From Lineus longissimus (Eukaryota > Nemertea > Pilidiophora > Heteronemertea > Lineidae), in the NCBI RefSeq assembly GCF_910592395.1, contig NC_088310.1, forward strand, positions 16,063,501 through 16,127,500: a stretch of DNA of 64,000 bases, in the 5' to 3' direction. Position numbers and translations under genes: made by a program. Below, piece by piece: positions 59,301 to 64,000 of this stretch. The notes beneath the pieces were generated by a model. That model saw only the letters and a program-made list of their open reading frames with translations. It had not been told where the DNA came from and did not search any database. The stretch's first letter is position 1. Each line of letters starts with the position of its first letter.

Positions 59301-62300
59301 CACACCAAAATAAGTTTGATCTGTTGTTTGATAGGAAACTGCTGGTGATTGGATCCAACATTATACTGGGAACAAGAAGTATTGATCTGTCAGGAATTTA
59401 GTAAAAATATTATTTATATTTTAGGAGTTATTGAAAATCAAAATTATGTTATCTTTTATGTGTCGCCCAGTAGATGTAGTTTCTTAATGTTAGAATAGTA
59501 GACCTTTTTCATTATTTGTTTACTTTGCTGCTCACTTGCCTTTTCTTAAGTCTCGAGTCTGTGCTATCTAGCAACTGTTGGACTTCTGTGGGGCATTGAG
59601 ACGAGCAGGATCTTGTTATATCTCCATTGGGCTGTTTTCTTTGTCGACTAAAGAGGGCACTCATTACCAGATTGAAGCAACATAATTTAGCCGACATATA
59701 ACGAAATTACCCTTTATTTTTTTCATCCAGACATATTTAACAACATGATCATGATAATTTAGGCTGACATGGTCAGTCGCTGATCTTGAAAGTCATCATT
59801 TCCATTTTAAAATCAACCTGACGTAAAATGATAACCACTTTGATATAAATTTAAATAAAGGCACACACCTACATGTATATTCCTTAATTACCGTATGCCG
59901 ACCTGATATAAAACCCTGGATCCAGGGTATGGTCTGGGATTACAGCTGAGTATTACATCTGCATTGGTGACCTGCCAAGTACTTTGGCTTTATAAAATCA
60001 TTGTCAGCGTGTGTCAGTTTTGCCATTGCACTCTGAAGTTGAGCCCTTGACATGAGTACTGACCACCTTGGCAGCCCCAAACACCTCCCCCCCCCCCCAC
60101 ACGCAGTGCATGTACATGTCCTAAGCTACCGCAGAATTGTGCAATTGAAGTGTGATATGGCAGTAACAACAAACAAAAGCATGACAAATATTGGTAACTT
60201 GTTTAAAATTGTTTTGCATTTGGGTCATCTGTATTCAATTAAAAAAAATATTCTTTAGGTTCCTGGATGTCTGGTTGTATCATGGGATGAGTCTGAAAAT
60301 TTGACCTTTTTGTTTTGTGATTGGATGATATTTTACCCTTAGGTCTCCAGTGGCGTTGGCGAATTTCTGTCCCTACCAATAACGAAGAAGGCTGAAAGGC
60401 GTCCACATTACTTATATATCATTCTGTATTATCTCTTATTTGCCAACTCCCCTTGAAAATAGTTTTGACTGCCCATGTTTCATTTGTGAAATAGTGGAGC
60501 AACTCTTATGGTATTAGTGTAATTATAGTGCAATTATGTAGAATTACTGCAGAAAGTGGACAATTCAAAGTTAATTTCTGAAAATAATGATAGTAATTTT
60601 GTTGATGAACATTCTAGCTGGGTCACATTGTCTAGTTGGAGGCATCAGAACCTTGATTTTGGTTTTTAAACTTGAGGCTACTCAAACTGGTGTTTAGATA
60701 AAACCATTCCCAAAATTGCCCACCATTATAGTTGAAGTGAGGTTGGGGTCCCATGGCTGTGAGCTGTTTATGGTTGGGACCATGTTCAAATAACCAGTTT
60801 TCACTGCGAACAGTCTCTTACTGTGTAGTGAAATGATTTTGACTGAATCGTACTCCTTGGCAAATAAACTGGGCATAAATGTGATAGGAAAGTTCTTTTA
60901 TTTTGACTGCTGTGGATAATTAAGCATAAGGTGAACTGTAACGGAATACCAGTTGTATGGTGAAGGCAGCAGTGTCATGGTGTTATGTTTGAAATGTTTA
61001 TGAATATATTGTTGAACACAATGGTGTTAATATGGTTTGCACACAGTTTTAGAAACAAAAACCAAGAAGAAATCTTGACGAGCAATTGCATGGTTGTCCT
61101 TGGTAGACAGTTTATGAGAGTACAAAGTTTGAAATGATTTTAAACAAAGAAAATTGTAAATTAAAGATTTGAATGAAAAAAAATTGTGTTGTTTTGCTTT
61201 GCACCCAATGAACTATATCAAAGTGTGGTTTGCTTTCTTACAGTCGAGACCCAAACTGACTATTTGAATTAGAATGTGGTGTTTTGAAAGCCAGCAGTCT
61301 AGTTCCTCATTCTAACACCAGTTGAGACAATTGATTTCTGGTTAGTTATCTTCCTGCTCTGCAGTTATATGGCTCTCAGCTCTGCATAAGCATACTTTTT
61401 CGGCATACTTGTTTGCCCATGCAAATATCATTGCAAAGGCCTAGGTCCAGAAGGTCTAATATGATACATAAAAGAAATACTTAGAATGCACATAGAACCA
61501 CCTTTAAGAACACCACGATTGACAGAAATCGGAATAAAATGTCCCAATTTTGTATCCTGTCAGTGTTAGTTATGCGCATTCATTGGTTAGCAAAGTATAA
61601 TTTATCAAAAAATATCTGGGAATTTTGTTGAAACCTCTGGCAACTGCGGTCCTTTCTTCACGTTCTGGAATTGTGCAAAAACATTCCATCAACATCAATG
61701 TCTTGTGCACTCTGGTAGATGTAGATCTCCAGCACAGAACAATACATTAGTGATGACCTAGCAGTATCTAGTACTACTAATCCTTTAAAGGTAACCTCCC
61801 TCCTCCGCCCCCATATTAAAATAAGACCTCAATTGATGGAGCAGTTGTTTCAAAGTTTATGCTAGTAAAAGCAGAACCTGGAAACTGAAACCCCAAATTC
61901 TAACCACAAATTGGTCTGTTCTGTTGATTCTAATTCAGACATGGTGGTCATTCTAATTCAGACATGGTTGTCTGTCTTAATGTTCTTTCCAAAACTTGCC
62001 AGCATACTGTGTCGGCTGCATCAGTCAAGACATCACAAGTGATTCTGACTGAACATCTCGGTATAGATAAGGGAATCTGAATCTGATTGAACACCTTGGA
62101 AGATTCAAGCGGTGCATTCAAGCTTTACTCCTTTGAATTAGCAGTGCTGGCCTGGTTGATCATCCTTTAATAATCTGGTCACCATGAACTTGTACAGTCT
62201 ACTGAGCTTTGACCCAGTGCATGAGTAACCGGCCAAGTTTGTTATTCAGCTGACTTGATATGCCTTTTTGAAGGCTCGTACAAATTCACGGGCCTGGCCA

Positions 62301-63586
62301 TCGGACGATTCCCTAACTTGTGTAATAAAAGGGTCTAGACGAATTCTACAGTCTGACTAGCATTTCCTATACTCTACACATACAGGTACATAATGGTAAT
62401 AACCTGATTAAATCGTTATACACACAGTGCCAACTATTGGGAGTCACTTAAACCAGAAAGTTGGTATGAACTACTGACCCACTAGGCTATTGAACTGTGT
62501 TGATTGAACAGTGTGTGAGGGACCTGGCAATAAATAGTTTATTGACTGGCTTTTGAAAAACTTGGATTTTTCAAATCCATAAATGCCTGTCTGCACTGGT
62601 ATGTCCTTGCTCAATGACATTGGCACAGGTTCCCCTCATTCGTTGGATTACTATGGGGTAATTTGACACACTCTCCTTCCTGTACACCCACTAGAGACCT
62701 TTCTGTTCTTGCCAGTCCATCCAAGCATTCTGTGGCATATCAGTGGCACATGTTATGCTAACAATAGAGAAAGTGTAAGAACCAAATTCAGTCCTTTTGG
62801 ACAACTGTTTCTCCCTTAACAGCAGTAAGGAGTCCCTTCCTAGGAATCCTTCTTAAAAACGGGGATTTGCTGCCTGATTACAACATATGACTCATCCAGG
62901 TAGCTGACTAGTGCATAGTACCGTGATGGATTAGGCTGATGCACTATAAGAAACTTCACCTAAATTTATGACTTGCTGTAGGCTACCTAGTTCCAGTTGT
63001 ACTGTTGCTGTACCAAAATTTTAAAGGTACGCAGTTGATCAACACCTAAGACCTGTCCAATTCAGAATGGACAGGTGTGTTGTGCCTTGAATGATGATAT
63101 TGATATAAAAGTTTCCCGACTCTCAATGCCTTCTTAACCTACTTGGGTGGCAACTGTACTGAGGGCATAACAGTGTCAAAATGGTACAAAATTTATAACT
63201 TGGAGCAAGGAAAAGACACCAAACATGCTGGTATTCCTTGTTCCAGTTGTATATTGTGCTAAAAAAACCTTCATCCGTGTACAATTCATTGGTATCCATC
63301 CTCTGAAGTAGAAAGGAGAGTGTTAGAAGTAGCTGTGATACCAATGTCTATATAATTGCTTGGATATGAAGGATAACCTGCATGATATTGGAGCGCAGTC
63401 TGGGACAAATATTTTGGTGATAACAGCAACACATTATTAGAGATGTGTAGCCTTGATGAATTTGACCCACGCCATTGTTCTCATTGACCATACTTGTGGG
63501 TATGAGCTGTCCTTTTAGCATGTCACATTACACTCTTGTTGATGACAATGCTTTGCTTGCTGTGATAATATGCCATGCTGTATCCA
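59301..63586. other. Intergenic or 3' UTR sequence, no gene seen
   Basis: Only short chance ORFs. A poly-C run lies at about 60087-60100. Confidence 0.45.
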
Positions 63587-63745
63587 AGAGTAGAACCTCT
63601 CTAAAGGTCACTCTTGGGACTGACAAGTGCTGTCCTTAATAGAGTGGAGTCCTGATTAGACAGGTCAAATTAAATGAAAACCGCCAATTTCGGAGCAAAA
63701 CTAGTATCTTTAATAGAGAGGTGTCCTCATAGGGAGGTTCTACTG
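63587..63745. mobile_element. Pogo-type MITE, left end degraded
   Basis: AGTAGAACCTCTCTAAAGG on the left and, inward from the right, CAGTAGAACCTCCCTATGAG followed by TA. The internal CCTTAATAGAG motifs match the copies at 27334 and 36537. Confidence 0.8.
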
Positions 63746-64000
63746 TAGTGTTTTCCAGGGTTGCATGTCTGTTTATTGGAGCATAAGTGTAACACTGAAA
63801 GGTTGGCTCACAACCGCAAGTACAGTAAACTTACCTCCCAACGTGGTTTGGAAATTTAGTGTTGCACTCCACATGATTGTATTTTAAAGAGAGTTTCGGG
63901 GTATGTACAGAAGTGTGTGCAGTTACCAGACATTGGGGTGTTGAACTGCTGACCATTGGTGTTAATAAGCTTGGAAGAATTCCCGCAGGCAAGCCCATGA
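63746..64000. other. Right edge, nothing recognised
   Basis: No ORF or repeat recognised. Confidence 0.4.

Noticed and set aside
62440-62515. A tRNA-like A box / B box pattern on the minus strand
   Set aside because: The B box is weak (GGTTTAAGTGAC) and no acceptor stem can be paired.

Overview
The window is nuclear DNA from an animal. It has spliced genes with GT-AG introns, one intron of 25.6 kb, AT-rich noncoding DNA, many MITE-like DNA transposons, minisatellites, and remnants of LINEs and tRNA-derived SINEs. The repeat types suggest a marine invertebrate. The NOVA-family protein looks to me closer to protostome pasilla proteins than to vertebrate NOVA1/2, so a spiralian (lophotrochozoan) is my best guess; no species can be named.

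Three protein-coding genes can be supported. (1) On the minus strand at the left edge is the first coding exon (1721-1897) of a probable TMEM63/CSC1-like membrane channel gene, which runs off the window to the left. (2) MRPL14, the mitochondrial large-subunit ribosomal protein uL14m, is complete in two coding exons (14882-14961 and 15481-15853, plus strand). (3) A NOVA/pasilla-type neuronal splicing regulator with three KH domains is complete in five coding exons on the plus strand (21827-21920, 26095-26235, 27612-27763, 53342-53495, 54806-55971), giving 568 residues. Its third intron, between KH1 and KH2, spans 25.6 kb.

Layout: 1-1440 is a receptor-half-site-rich dispersed repeat holding a Harbinger-like element with a Myb/SANT-like mini-ORF. 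4.9-5.65 kb is a 65-bp tandem array split by a MITE. 7-10.3 kb holds dispersed repeats and a dead LINE tail. 12.1-14.1 kb holds two transposon copies. 14.9-16.1 kb is MRPL14. 17.1-21.4 kb is a transposon followed by long minisatellite tracts, themselves interrupted by MITEs. 21.7-56 kb is the NOVA gene, whose first intron is packed with MITEs and whose third intron carries several minisatellites and clusters of YCAY, the RNA motif bound by NOVA proteins. 56-64 kb is 3' UTR or intergenic sequence with a few MITEs.

The genes are not functionally linked. I see no CRISPR array, operon, defence system or other new multi-gene system. The most interesting signals are the YCAY clusters around the NOVA alternative-exon interval, several TIR families with 3-bp target-site duplications, and a dispersed repeat carrying a perfect oestrogen-response-element palindrome.
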